A DNA stretch of 64,000 nt from Artocarpus heterophyllus. Its lineage: Eukaryota; Streptophyta; Magnoliopsida; Rosales; Moraceae. The position numbers were made by a program, and so were the translations under genes. Below the pieces are notes generated by a model. The model saw nothing but the letters and a program-made list of their open reading frames with translations, did not search any database and was not told the origin of the DNA. The stretch spans positions 10,279,008-10,343,007 of the forward strand of contig CM046350.1 in NCBI GenBank assembly GCA_025403435.1, written 5' to 3'. Below are positions 24,542 through 38,648 of this stretch, piece by piece. Each line of letters opens with the position of its first letter. The first letter of the stretch is position 1.

Positions 24542-27448
24542 TATAATACTTGAGAATATTTATTAGTTTAAATCCAAAATTAAATTGGATTTAATTAATG
24601 ATTTTTTTTATAAATCATATTTTATAAAATTACGATAAAATGTAAATTATTTACGAATGATATTAATGTGTATTACATCTGTAAATTTTGTACAAATCAA
24701 AGTATTTTTAATATATGAATCTTGTGAGTTTAAATACTCAGAAATTTGTGAAATAGGCTTAAGATGAAATTTATCTCACATTCATTTTAATTTTTGTGGT
24801 ATAAATTAATAAAAGAATGAATATGTTATTTATAGTAGAAAATGATGCCATGGTCCGAATAGTATAAAAATGGTCAGAAACTAGTCCATTAAACTGGTAA
24901 AAGTTTTTGTGTCTATAATCCATCAGTTGATGGAATACAGAAAAGAAAGACACAAAGGTAAAAAGGTACATAGTATAGTGTAATTGTACTGATAAGTATA
25001 AACACATATGTATGAAATACTATGTTAAGATTAGAAAAGGTAGGTAAAAGTAAGTCATTATATCCTAAATTATTTAAGAGCATATTTACTCAATTTTTCA
25101 TTAAAGGTATAACAAAAATACAGTGCGTAAAAAAAATTATTGTGAAAAGTTAGTATGGCCAACCTTTTTTGGAGACTTTAAACAATGAAATTTTGCCACA
25201 TCCTCTCTAGTGGTGGCCGGTTTTCACCGAAGCCTTTTGAGCCAAAAATTTGCCACAATGGTCCCAAAATGATGACTTAGCTAGGTGAGTCATTAAAGTT
25301 GTAAAAATCAAGTTTTTCACCCATCTTTTTCATGCATTCAAGACACCAAAAAAAGGCCCAATTCTCCCTCTTTGTTCAGCAGCCCCTTCCTAAATTTTCT
25401 TGCTCACAAATAACCCAAAGATTCATCTTCCAATCAAGAGCTATATCAAAGTCAATAACTTGGTTCAAGGAACAATTTTGGAGAGGTTATAGCCAAGGTC
25501 AAGTTCTAGTGGAGGTCACAAAGCCCATCAAGAAAATCTTGGGTAAGTCATAAGCTTTATACTAAAAATATTATGTCTTTTCTTAGTAGTTTGGTATGTA
25601 ATAATTAAGTCGATACTATGGCATATTTAAGGGACATTATGGCATGTTTATGTGACTTGTTTTATGCTTTATGAAGACGTGAGAAGTGTAGAAACTAAGG
25701 TTTATATGCTTTCCTAAGTTTGCAAAACTTTACTCAAAAACATTTTTTGGTGTTTTCACTTAAAATTAATGATTTTGATAGATTTTAAGGCAACTAAATT
25801 TTGGGAAAAAATGTCATTTATGTCCAAAACGGTAAGGTTGATAATTTTTATGAACAAAAGTTTGTAAAATTCTTAGGGGTTAAATTGCAAAGTTTTTAAT
25901 TTTAAGGCAATTTTGAAAAACAACCAGAAATCCCACTGTGCAATCTAAATTTTTTAAAAGTTAAAAGATGAAAGCTATAGAACTCATCGAAACTATTAGC
26001 TAATGTGGACAGCTCGCAAAAATTATGCATAGCTTATGAGTTACGAATTTTACAAGTTTTAATCACAAAAATATTTAAATAGGGATGTTAAAAAGAAAAC
26101 TTTTTAAACTAAAGAAATTTGACTTAGCAACTTTAGAAAATATTAATCCCTAAGGTAAATCAAGCCCAACGGTATTAAATGATCTTTTTTTATTCTGGAA
26201 GCAAAATTGTCAAAATTTTTATAATTCTAGTTAAAATGGTAAAATTTCGTTAAAATATTTTTTTATCTCTAAAAGAAAAATCAGCGTCTTGTTTTCTTTA
26301 CCCTTTGTTTTCTTTACCCCGTCATTGATAAGTAACATTTTGCAATGACTTAACAAAAAGGGGCTCGAAAAGATTTTAAAGCCTATTGAGGGCAAAAATG
26401 TCATTTTTCACAAAACAGCTCGAACGATCCTCGAAACGGCCAAATTAAGGGAACAAAAAAAGTCTTAATGGAAATAATTTTGTATTCTGTTAGTAACGAT
26501 AAGGCATCGTAAAGGAAGAGAATTAAGTTCCGTAATGCTCGGGTTTTTAGAAAACCAAGTAATAACCCAATTCGGTAAATTAACGCTTATGTCTCATTAT
26601 CGACGTGTAGTTTAATAATAAGTAAGTTAGCTAATGACGGTAAATTGTCCAAACAAGAAATGTAGGGATAACAAAACAACAAGAAACTAGTTAACGCTGT
26701 AATACTTCTAAGTAAGTTCAATCTCTGCATATAGTGTAGAATAAAAGGTTTAAAAAATGTTTTTAAATCACTTAACAAAATGTATTTGTTGTGTACTTAT
26801 TTAAAGTTAATAAAGCATCATAAACGGTTTGTCACCATAAATTAAAGGAATGGTAAAATATTCACCAGATAAGCAAAAAAAGTGTCGTATCAGCTCCCGA
26901 CTCAAGGAGAGTCTTAAGTTCTATTACAATCTCGATTTTACGATGACCTATGTACGCATTTGGTACAAATACTTGGGCTATAGTCAAGTTAAGGATAAGG
27001 AAAGAATAATTAATGTTTATAAGTAAGCATGATTGGATCATGCAAACTAGTAGAAATTATTTCATGGGATATGTTGGACTTACGAAGCATTAGTTCATCT
27101 AGTTATTTCATGCTGTAGCGCCAAGAGGCTGGAATAAAAACACTGTTGAGCTGACAACGATAGATAAGCTAATATGTATATATAGATACCGTTACTGAAA
27201 TGTTTTCGTTGTATATTAAGTATTTTATAAGTATGTAATTTTGAAAGAAAATACTAGGTATGCTATATGTTGTAATACAAGATAAGTAAGTAACCCAAAT
27301 TCTTTTGAAAACAATGATGTATTTATAGTATATGTAAATTAAAAAGTTTTATGTTGGCAAAAAAAGAGGAAAAATTTTTTTCCTAATTTTTATAGTCAAG
27401 TTAGTAAGAAAGGTATTGAGTAATGATACGAAAAGTTAAGTCGTGACG
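24542..27448 (+). mobile_element. Solo LTR, 2.9 kb, TSD TATTA (copy B)
   Basis: A diverged relative of the solo LTR at 107-2987. Matching blocks run in the same order, from the start region to the end ...GTCGTGACG. It is flanked by perfect 5-bp repeats TATTA at 24537-24541 and 27449-27453. Its end bases have decayed from TG...CA to TA...CG, so the target-site duplication and the alignment to copy A define the ends. No coding sequence remains. It interrupts an older element whose pieces flank it. Confidence 0.82.
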
Positions 27449-27453
27449 TATTA

Positions 27454-28044
27454 TAACAAACATAGAATACAAAAGCAACACAAAACATACATCTAGAATG
27501 CAGCCTCTACCGTAATTCATGAATCCGAGGTCGCTCAACGTCAACCACCCAAAAGCTTCAGTCAGCCAACTTGGCGACCTACCTACCAAAGAGCACCCAT
27601 GGCCCCTCCTTGGCCATCCCTCCTGGCAAGACCAAACCCACTGTAAGCTACCCTCAACTGGTGGCACAAACCCAACCCCAACCACAAGTAGGCCTCTCAA
27701 AGCTGGCGGAAAGCGGAGGACGGCAAATCTACCCAACCTGTTGTAGACCCAAGTAGCCGAACCCTCCCCCACAACCATCTGACCTAGCCCAATCTAGGAG
27801 GAGATCCGAGCCTCCCACAACCGCCTAGAGTGCCAACGGCTCCTCCCTCCTCGTTCCCGAACCAAGATTAGCAGCGAAAATCATCCCTTTTTCAGCTCTA
27901 TGCTCAAGCTCCAACTCGAGCCAAACTCCTCTCTCTTGGCAACATGAACCCCCACACAACGAAAATTGGCTGGTGACAACCCCCTCGATAAAGAATAGTG
28001 GCTAGCGAATCGGTGACGCTCCAGCCCAACGGCCTCAGCACACA

Positions 28045-28076
<32 letters not shown>

Positions 28077-28140
28077 ACCTTTCTATTTCTCGTTCTCTCT
28101 CTAGGTCGTAAAACGTCAAGCCTTCTTTTTTGGAAAATTG
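27454..28140 (-). mobile_element. 5' piece of the interrupted non-LTR-like element
   Basis: GC-rich compared with its surroundings. On the minus strand it begins with a (GA)n tract (28076-28050) and runs G/T-rich into the solo LTR boundary. Together with 24128-24541 it makes about 1.1 kb of the older element. The ORFs here (for example 27401-27778 minus) show no known domain. It is called an element by continuity and composition only. Confidence 0.3.
28050..28076. repeat. (CT)n microsatellite
   Basis: About 13 uninterrupted CT units. Confidence 0.9.
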
Positions 28141-29484
28141 ATAGCAGTACGCTTTTTTATTTAAGCGTTAATATACTCTTACTATTCAATTTGATGGGGT
28201 TTCTTTTGTCACTTGTAACGTCACTTAATGGGTTACAGTATAATTAACATTAAAAAAAAGGATATTTATATATATAGGATCTGTAAGACCAATAATGTCC
28301 CGCTATAGTGCAACATAAAGGGGACTAGATATTTTGCAAGCATCAAATAATGCTCATGCCTGCCTAGATAAGCCTTCCCTAGTATGCATCCCGTTATGAA
28401 TTGTTGCCACATCAAGGAATTAAAGAAGAAATATATTCTTTTTTACAAAAGAATACATGTATGTGTTTTTTTTAGCACATTAAGTACGTGACAAAGATGC
28501 AAAAATAGTTTATTCGATAAAAAAGAAAAGAAAAGATAGTTTATATAAATGTATATATATTTTAAGTGGATTTGGCTCCATACTCTAACGAGTGTTGGAT
28601 CCAAAAACCTCGTATATTTTACCATATATGCTATATATATGTACATATATGTTGTATTTTATAAAGGATAAAATTCCATTTTTGATGGAATATGAAGGAC
28701 AAAATTGATTTTTCATTTCATTCTTTCAATTTTGTTTATGCGTTTCTGTTAAATCGAGAAGTGTACTTAATTCTTTGAAGTTTTTTTGTCCAAAAATTTT
28801 GTGGGTATTTTTTTTTTTTCTTTCTATTTCCGATGGAAAAGAGGCAAAAAAGAACTTGGCATAAGCTTTTCCAATCTGAAGCACATATTCTTCTGTTCTA
28901 GCATAGGAATCAAAAGATTCAAAGTGTTAATGCTATGAGAGATTTTTTTTTTCTTCCAATTTCTGCAGCAAAAAAGTATTGGTTAAGTATGATCGCCATA
29001 GCTCAAACACTAGTGAAGTGACCAGCTGTAGGAGGTGAAGAATTGCATAGGGAGACTGTGAGAGAGAGAGAAAAAGATTGGCCTTTTTTTTTGCTTTGAA
29101 AATTTCTATCATAGCAGGGGAGTTTCTCACAGTAATTTGAAGCGCAAGAAGCTGCTCTTGGACGAGAGTAATGGGGATTCGAAGGTATTGGACTTTGGCC
29201 TCTTGGTCTTGCCGAAACAGCTCCGGTACAATTGGTTGCTCCACACCCAGTGTGGGACTTTTGCTTATGTGGATCTGTGAGGTTGAGCTAAGATAGGGTT
29301 AACGGCACTATCGACGGTGAGGAAGGGGCGGATCTTTCGATGACGATGCACGGCCGTCGCCAACAACATGCGGAGGGGCAGCGACAACAACCATGGAGTT
29401 TGAGATGGTTTAGGGTTTGTTTAGACATGTTTTGGAATTAAAGGTCAAGGCTCAAAGTTCTATTAGATTAATATTGAGATTTAG
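28141..29484. other. Intergenic
   Basis: AT-rich, with a small GC-rich patch at 29220-29400. The 103-codon ORF at 28933-29244 (minus) has no domain I recognise and is bounded by low-complexity sequence, so it is not called as a gene. Confidence 0.3.
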
Positions 29485-29640
29485 GTATGTTTGTTTTTGT
29501 TCTTAAAATTTTTGGAAATATTTTCTTACACTTTTAAGGTAAAAATTTTTAAAATACTTTTAATATAATTTTTTAAAAATTATTATTTTTTAAAATAATT
29601 TTTTTTTATTTTTTTTAAAAACAATAACAAACGAACTCTT
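29485..29640. repeat. Inverted-repeat MITE-like element
   Basis: The left end GTATGTTTGTTTTTGTTCTTA and the complement of the right end, GAGTTCGTTTGTTATTGTTTTT, match imperfectly, and the AT-rich interior is foldback-like. No clear target-site duplication was found. Confidence 0.4.
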
Positions 29641-31550
29641 AGCTTGTGTTGTTCAATCTCCACATTCCAGACTACTTAGAATTAAAGGTCAAAATTAAGC
29701 TTACTTCGTAACAACTGCTAGATAACCATCTAATGGTCATTACCTCATTCTCCACTACGATTTTTTTAATAGTTTTGACAATATTTTTTTGGTATTGAAG
29801 AGAGCCATTTTTTTTAATTGAGGAGGGAGAGAACCTTTTTTTTTGGTGTGTGTGGTTGTATGGTCCACTTATATATGTATATAAAAATATCAACATAAAT
29901 TCGATCTACAATAATAGTAAAAGTTATATATTTTAGCTAATTTAGTTACCTTAAAAAACTAAATGACATAATCTCATATAATTATTAATAGTGGCCGAAT
30001 CAATCATTAGATCTTTCTCACCATAACAAATCTACCCCTATTTCTTATGTTAAAATTCCAACTTTATGTGATGAAAAAAAAAATCTGGACAGATCCTTTT
30101 TTAGTTGGATGTTAATTTTCTAATGACAACTAATATGTATTTATTTCTTTTCAATTTTTAGATGCCTCATTTACGTTTCAATCATTCAAGTTTTCAATTA
30201 GCATCATCCCTCCTTCCTTTTGCATACATAAGCTTTTTATAATTTTTTCTACTAACTTTTCCAATAATAAAATGGGGAAACTTTTACCACATATGTAATT
30301 ACGTTTTTTGATCATTAAAAAAAAGCTAAAAAGTTTAGTCATTAAAAAAAACTAATGAGTTCAGTCATAAAAAAAAACTGTATATCTTAGTCACTAATAT
30401 TAAAATAGAAGATCAGTTAATATAAAAACTAAATAGTCATCATAATTTATATACTTACAATTTTTAAACGTCATTATCAATATCTATGATTATTGAAATT
30501 TATTGTATTAAAGATCTAGTCATTGGTCATTATATAAATACTTATCTTCAACTACCAAATATGATCATTAAATATTTAAAAATAAATCCCCAAAAAAAGA
30601 AGTCATAGCAAATATATAAATGTGGTCGTTAGAAATACACAACACCATCCTTGGGAAAAAGTATATCTTAATCATTAAAATGTACCTTGATAATATTTTC
30701 CTCGTTTATAATCATTAAAAAAAGTAATTTCTTAATCATTAAAATGTATCTTGTTTATATATACCTCGTTTATAATTTATACACTACCATTTTTAATTTT
30801 CCAAATATAATTGTCAATTTTCATGATTTCAAAGATATGGTCATTGGAAATTATATAAAGTAATTATCTATTACTAAATATGCTAGCTAAAAAAAGCTAA
30901 GCTAGTGACTTGATTAGTGCTTAATAATTGCCAGTTTCACTTCAAAAAAAAAAAAAAAGTTGAGCTAGTCATTCGCAACCGTATTCTATTTTTTCCTCAC
31001 ATGGTAGTTTTCATTTTCTCATTAATTCTCTAATTATAAACAATATGTTACATGCACAATATTGGGTCATTAATAACATTAATAGTCATAAAAAAATCTG
31101 AGGTTGCTTATGCCAAAATGATTTTTTATACAGGGTTAATCTTGTCCTCACAAGTTAATAAATTATTTAGGTTTGGCTAATATTGACATTAGTTCTATAA
31201 AAAATCTTAATTTTTTTTTATTCTCTATAATCGGCCGCATATGTCTTTTATATAGAGACTGTTTGAAATGGATTTTTTATGCACTTTTAGGTCTTATTAA
31301 ATGGTCCTTTGAAATAAGCTTATTGCTTTTATAAGCGCTTATAGGAGAAGTCAAGGCACAAGTATTTATGAAAAAACACTCATGAAAAAAAATTTATAGT
31401 TTTTTTACCTGTTATTTAGTAATAATAAATTAAAAATTCTATATATGTCTTTAAATTACATTATTTTTACACTAATGAAAGGACTTATTTAATCAAATAT
31501 GTTTAGTTTTTAAAATAAAGAATACTGTTCTATGTACTATTTAAATATTA
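29641..31550. other. Intergenic with scattered 'tagtcattaaa' words
   Basis: Very AT-rich. Between about 30310 and 30730 the words 'agtcattaaaaaaa', 'tcagtcataaaaa' and 'aatcattaaaa' recur at irregular intervals, the pattern of a common plant non-autonomous DNA transposon interior. Ends cannot be set. No gene. Confidence 0.35.
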
Positions 31551-34500
31551 ATTAAAAAATAAAAGTGTATGTTACTCCGAGAGAATATTGGGGAAAAAGA
31601 AAAAGAAAGGTAAAGAGAGAAAAAGATTTGCCGATATTGATGGAATCATTTCCACGGTCTAAGGAAAACTACTAAGTACTTGCAAAGTGGCCCACGCAGC
31701 AGAATCGGATCAGCTAGAGAGGGTGTGGCCACGCCCAGTTCCAGTTTTTTGTACCTAATGTTTGACCTGGTCGGGCGTTTGCTTCATTGTTGCTCTTCCA
31801 GATTGTCTCGAACTGGCAGACAGAGCATGGCAGGCTGCAAATGCCACAAATCATGAACAATTTCAAAAGTACTACTTTTTTAATCGTGGTAATAACTCTG
31901 CAATGATGCTTTCATGATCATATGTATCGCCTATGGGAGAGAGGAGGGGAAAAAAACAAAAGAAAAAGAAAAAGAAAAAGAAAAAGGTGGGCACTTGGGA
32001 CCAGAAGAAACCAAAATAGCGGAAATCAGGACTAAAAAACAATTATACGATTTGAGAACTTTTACGATGGTAGGACATGTATTTTTATCCTATCATTGAA
32101 TGTTATTATTTTATCTGATTGAATTAATTTTTTAACATTTCAATTTATGACTGTGAATAATTATTTGTCAAGCGTTGCAATTTTTATTTTTTAGTGGACA
32201 CTTGTTGCTCAAACTATTAAAAAGCTGATTTAATGGTTAAAAATAATATGACATATTGGTATGATTAAAATGCATGTCCTATCTTAAGAATTTTATACTT
32301 CGTTATAAAAGATTTTTGAAACAAAAAAAAAAAGTAAAAAAGCGATGTAGCATTGTGACTAGATTTTGAATTTGTAGATCCCATGCTTTCTCACGTAATA
32401 AACTCCATTATTTTTCTCTCTTTTTCGAGGGAAAAGAAATCTTAAGCCTGTTCGATAGTGCTTTTATTTTAATTTTGTTTTTTAAAAAAATTTAAAAATG
32501 AGAATGTTTTGAAAAATATATTAAAATTGTTTTAAAAATTGAGTTTGGTTATATAGTGTGGTATGTTTTTTAAAATAAAACTTTTTTAAATAAAAAATTA
32601 TTAATGTAAAACAAAAACCAAATTTAATTTTAAAAACACTGATTATTAATATAATAATTAATAATACTAATTAGAATTAAAATTAATAAAAATGCCAACT
32701 TGAGGAGACCTTCCTCTTTGGCTCCAATGAGGCTGCGACGTTGGTGACCTGATACAACACCAGCGATGATGGAGATCAACGAAGGTTTGCAACTGGGCTT
32801 AGGGCATTCGCGCAAGTTGTAGGGGTGGGACAGTTCAACATCGGCAACCTACTGTGTGGGTTTGGGCGGAGATCTAGGCGAAAGTCATAAGGAGGGTGGG
32901 CCATGGGCCATGGGTCCTTAGGATCGGTCGGCAATGGGTGCTTTGAGGGTTGTTAGGTTCGCCAATGTGGGTTCACTGGCGAGACTGGGGTCGTGAAAAG
33001 CAACAAAGGATTGTGGGAGGGATTAAGAGGGAGGAAGGGAGAAAATTTAGAAAACATCTTTTTTTTTAATGTTTGGGGGGTTTTCTTGAAAATTTTCAGA
33101 ATGATTTTGAAAATAGGTTGGGCCAAAAATTTAACCAAGCAACTTTTGAAATCATTTCTGTTCTTTGTATTTTTGAAAATAGGAAAAAATGTTTCAAAAC
33201 AAACCCATTAGGTTCTTGCTTTTTCAAAAAAAATAAAATAAAAATAGTTATGGCCCATGCTCCATATATGGAGTCCTTGACAGTTATCACTCGTCATCAT
33301 GGGGTTACGGTTATGTACTATAAATCTTCTGTTTCAATTGAGTAGGGTTCAACCCTTAACCTGGTTTTTTCCTGAGAAGGAGAAGAAAAAAGGAGAAGAA
33401 AAAATCATGAGTTAGTTACATAAATATATAAATACACACACACATATATATATATATATATATCCTGATTTAATGATTTTCTCAATTTATTCTTTTGTTT
33501 TTTAAAAAAAAATAGAAAGGTATTCTTTTTATTTGAAAACCTTATTTTCCCTCACGAATTTGCTGGACAAAAAAAGAAAAATGATAAAAATATCCTTTAA
33601 TAGTTTTGAAATGTATTTTCAACATTAAAAAATTAAAATAAAGCTAAAAACAAATTATAAAATTTCAAAGTAAAGATTTAGAAGTTTTTTGTTGTTTAAA
33701 TCTCAAACAATTTTCTCAAATAAATTTAGTCTAGTTAAAGGTATCTTTTTGTCTAGTTTTTTTATTTACGGAGTGCAAAAAGAATAGAAAGACGGTCAAA
33801 CCATGAGTATCAAATGTTCAAAAAATTTTGAGAAAATGACATGCAGTAACATATTTTTAAAAGATATGCTTATTTGTGATACACTTAAATGAATTGTATC
33901 ATACTACAGCTCATACCATATGTTTAAGTTGTGTTATATTTAACCTAAATTATGCTGTATTTAAACATATATGGTACCTAAAAAAAATAAATTTAAAATG
34001 AAAAGCTTTTTATTTTTGGCAATAACATTCCCTTTGCATCATCATTATAAAGTATGGGCAATAGTTTATTTTTTTGGGACCTTGACCTTTATTCACTCAG
34101 ACTGATCTTTCTATATGTCTTTCTTTAATCGTCTTTCATAATTATTATAATAATGGTTAAAGATAATAACGGTGGTAGAAAACGGAATTAAAAACGTCAA
34201 TATCATCTCGAACTTACTAATTCAACTTTAGGAGTTGAAAGAATTTGAAGTCTGTCCGTTCAAAAGACATGGAGTCGTAAGCAAAACGATATTAAAGTAT
34301 CTAATATTCCAAATGGGGACAAAAGAGCATCAATTCTAAATAAAAGAAAACATTATTGAAGGATTTATTAAGCTGTATCTCTTTAGAATAAGATTGTGCT
34401 TGACAGCATGGATGGTACGGAGAAACTAGAGTGGTTTTTCGAGAGAGACAAAGAGCTTCTAGATGGAAAAATCATCCATGTTGATTATTTTGCTTTTTCT

Positions 34501-35173
34501 TTTTCATGAGGCGCTAACATAAAAATCTCCCGCTCTTTTTTTTTTTTTTTGGGTGTTTTCATTATAGGATCTGGTATCAACAATATGTGTTTTTGGTTAA
34601 AATCACATTAAAACAAAAATGTATATAAAACAGACAATTTTTTGATACATATTAGACGGCTAGAAAAACAAAACCGTATTTCTTGAGGCCCTACTACTTT
34701 TTTTTTTTTTACTTACCTATTGAGTATCATTGCTGAACGAAGACTTGAAACACGTACTATATACATTTTCCTTAAAGCATTATTTGCTCTTTCTCGATTC
34801 AAATTGCTTGTAAGATTATCACTAAAAATCGCTTCCATTATATGATAAACTTTTTGTATTTATACATTAAGCAATAATGAAAAAACATGTAGAATCTTGA
34901 GCACTTTGTTTTTCTATGAATGATAAGAAAAAAATGTAAAAAATGAGAATTAATTTATGATCAAGTTTTTCTATTTTTTAAATAAAAGACAACATTTTAA
35001 GACACTATTTAAGAATAATTACCGATATAATATTTTAGACAAAATTAAAATTCAAATTACACTAAAGTGATTAAATCGAGTTTAAATCTAAATTTAATTA
35101 AATATGAATTTTATCAATTAAAAAATATTTTTAGACGAGAATAAGTGCCAACCGTGTCTAATAAGGTAAAAAA
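31551..35173. other. Intergenic
   Basis: No supported gene. A GA-rich microsatellite lies at about 31948-31986. At 32440-33230 a GC-rich core (32690-33060) sits between AT-rich arms that start GCCTGTTCGATAG and end in the complement of a similar GT-rich word, so it may be a decayed DNA transposon. A (CA)n/(TA)n tract lies at about 33434-33463. Confidence 0.35.
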
Positions 35174-37797
35174 TGTTGGGGTTAATGCCATATAAGCAAG
35201 AACATTGTATATATTGTTAATAAATTAAATAAAATGACATTTATTTATTTTTGGTTGCTTATGTATATTATGAATATTTTAATAAACATCAAGAAAATTT
35301 CATGACTATTAATGTGACTATAAATTTGGCATATAAGTGTTATATGCTTAAAGATAAAATTTATAAATAATAATCAAAATAGTCCGTAATAATTACTTAA
35401 AATTTGAGATCATTAATTAAATATTGCAAATGCGGTCCAATCTCATTGAGAATAAAATAGTTTTGTCCGAGCTATTAAAGTGAAGACATTGGATTGGAGG
35501 TACTTTATATAATGAGATTATATAAAACTTGACTAAATAAATTATGAATTTCTAATAATCTTCTGTTACAAATAGAGTATTTAAATTTATCATTATAATG
35601 ATCGTATGTATGAAGTCTCAATTCTAATTATTTATTAGACTCCTATTTATGATATTATTATTTTTATTTGCATGATAAGATTTGTCTAAAAACATATCAT
35701 AACTTTGCATATTGAGAGTATAATGAAATAAATAGCTGGGAATAATAGTATACAAATTTGGAATCAATTCCTTCTCATTGGAAGTTAGAAAAATAGTTCT
35801 CTTAAGTGATGATTCAAGACTTGAAGAGTAGAGTGCTCGTTTATATGAATTAACTGTTTATTAGAGAATCATTGGAACTCAAGGATAAACATATAATAAG
35901 ATATGTAAATAGAAATTGAACCTAGCTCATATTATGAATATTTATGGAGAACTGTCTTATAGGACTGTACAAAAAAACTGAAACTGACTGAAACCGCCCG
36001 AAGAACCACCCGAGAAAAGATCAAAAAAATTGGTTTCATGAAAACCGAATAGGTTCGGTTCAGTTAACCGAACCGAATCTGTTGTGAGCGGTTCGGCTTC
36101 GATTTTGACTTCTTATAAACCGAACCGAACCAAAACCGAATGCCTAGTCTACTCCAAAGCTAAATAATATTTTTTTTAGCCTATTTCGGTTTGGTTATAG
36201 TATTTTTTTAGCATCATTTCAAAAATAACCTAAATAATACACAATACATTGTACTATTTTAGCAGTTATTTAACAAAAAATAAAATAAAATGTGGTAAAC
36301 TGATAGTACACTTCTTGTAACAAATTAGATAACCTTTTTACAAAACCGAACTGAACCGAACCGAACCAAACATGAACGGTTGGCTAACCGACCAAATACT
36401 CTTGGTATGCGGTGCGGTTTCGGTTTGCAATTCTAAAAACCGAAAGTTACGGTTCGGTAACCGAACCGACCAAAAACTGACGAAACCAAACTGAAGAACA
36501 CCCCTACTGTCTTATATATAATGAATATATTAATGAACTACTCGATAATTTTCTTTGAGTAATGATTACTATGATTTCAAGAGTACAGTTTCAGGTTTTT
36601 AGTGGAGTAACACTGAAACTAATGAATTTGACACATTAATTAAATAGTTTAATTAATTGTCGAGTTTATTAGAGCTTGAATTATAGGTCCATAGGTCCCT
36701 AATGCCATCTCTATGACACTGTATTGGATTTAATATATAAAATGAATTATATATATTTAATTTGAAATTATTAAATTCTGAATTAATTAGTTTACACTAA
36801 AGATATTAATATAACATAGAAAAATATTCTCTATGACGTAAAGTATAATGTGATAAATGTTGTCATATTTAACTGAGCAATAGTCTATTAATTAACTATA
36901 TTTAATTAATAAGATTAATTAAATACGTTTTAAATTATTTAATTAATTATATTTGAATAATATGATTATTTAGATATATTTTAATTTTGCAAGTGATGTG
37001 TGTGTGGTGGGACTACACCTTGTCCATTCCAACTGGACTTAAGATTAAATTATTAATTAATTAACTAATTTAAAATTGATTTTTTAAATAAATGATTTAT
37101 TTAAAATTGAATTTAAATATATAAGATTTATTTAAATTAATTATATATATATATATATTAACGTGCATGAGATTTACATGGGAATTGTTTTTGAACAAAT
37201 AACATATGTATTATATCTATATATATACACATATGTACATGAGTTTCAATTTAAAAAAAAAAAGGGAAGGTGGATGTGGAGTATCTACTCCACATACCTG
37301 ACTTAGAAATTTTTTATTCTATTGTGGGTGTATGTGGTTTACCCTTTGGAGAGATTAGTGGGTGGTTTTTAAATTTCAAAAATCAATTAATTAGTAACCA
37401 AATCCTAAGATATAAAAATTAAGAAGATATTGGTTTTTCGCGATAGGTTATTTTTCCAAAAAACTCTTGAGAACAAAATTAAGAGTTTTTTCTCTAAAAA
37501 AAAATTATGCTATCTCATGTGTTGAGTACATAAAAAAAAAATGAGATAATTCATTATTGCAGTTTGACACCCATTTGTTGTTCTTTTGGTATGAATGCTT
37601 GGCTTAGAAGATTCTGATATCAAAAAGGAAAGCTAAAAAACTCTGATAGGTCTTCAAAAGGTTTGAAATAAATCCTTCTATACTGTTAATGTTTAATTAA
37701 AATTATATACCTATTCCTAATATATAAAGTTTTTGAGAAAATTTTTATTTCTTAATCGATCTGCTTTTTCCACTGCATTTCATATTTAATTCCAACA
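35174..37797. mobile_element. Solo LTR, 2.6 kb, TSD AAAAA, interrupted by a MITE
   Basis: Begins TGTTGGGGTTAATGCC and ends TTAATTCCAACA, so the ends are the inverted pair TGTTGG/CCAACA common in plant Ty1/Copia LTRs (SIRE/Angela-type). AAAAA flanks both sides (35169-35173 and 37798-37802). This low-complexity duplication is weaker evidence than the others. No internal genes or second LTR are present. Removing the 547-bp MITE and its duplicated site leaves about 2.07 kb. Copia assignment is inferred from the ends and overall style. Confidence 0.7.
35960..36506. mobile_element. hAT-type MITE, 547 bp, TSD CTGTCTTA
   Basis: Begins TAGGACTGTACA and ends GAACACCCCTA, imperfect inverted ends of the TAGGGGTGT type used by hAT elements. 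An exact 8-bp duplication CTGTCTTA lies at 35952-35959 and 36507-36514, the hAT length. Both arms are full of GAACCGAACCG and its complement CGGTTCGGTT, so a single strand could fold into a long hairpin. There is no transposase. It lies inside the solo LTR at 35174-37797 and is therefore younger. Confidence 0.85.
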
Positions 37798-38599
37798 AAA
37801 AATGCCTCTATAGCCTCACTACACACGCCATGTGCTTTCACGTACGAGCTTAAAATGAGTCTAAAGAGCACTTATCATCAATCCTCAAAAAATGAATATC
37901 TTACAAAGAGCTACCTCACTTCATAAGTTTCTAATGTAAGACTTTTAGTTGTCTATAGTATTCTTCTTACTCTTAAAACTTAGAACAAGTCCAACATCAT
38001 CATCGTCATTTTAAGCACAAACTGAATTGCTTTGAAGCATGAAAGTAATGACCCTAAACTATATAAATTGGTCAAGAAATAGTGCATTTTTATGCAATAT
38101 ATTATTTCTTTTGGGCAAGTGATAGTGCATTTTTTATCAATTATTTATTTTTTGTATTTGTTTTTTTGAAGGAGTCAATACCTTGTCTCTTAATTGTAAG
38201 GGATATTATAATAATAATAAACGAGTAAAAAGAATTAGTTCGTGTGTGTACAAAATTTGAAGCTAGTGATACAAAAGTTCATTATTTGATATAGAACATA
38301 CAACAAATAAAGCTAATAAATAGAAGGGAATATATAATAAAGGATACCATCAACTATCAAGTCTACAACTTTGGAGGAATATGCTTCGCGTTGTGAATCA
38401 CACATTCACCCTTCATCGTCAAAATATAAAAGCTAAAGGGGAAATTTTATGTAACTAAAAAAGGAAAAAAAAGAAAAAAAAAGAAAAAAGAAAAAAAAAG
38501 GTTCATACATTTGCGTATAATAATTTGAAACCAAAATATTTATACCAAAAAAAATAAAGAAAACCAAAACATACACGAATTTCACACGACCAAAATAAA

Positions 38600-38601
<2 letters not shown>

Positions 38602-38645
<44 letters not shown>
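38602..38645. repeat. (TA)n microsatellite
   Basis: About 22 uninterrupted TA units. The Ile-Tyr repeat ORFs over it are artefacts. Confidence 0.95.
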
Positions 38646-38648
<3 letters not shown>

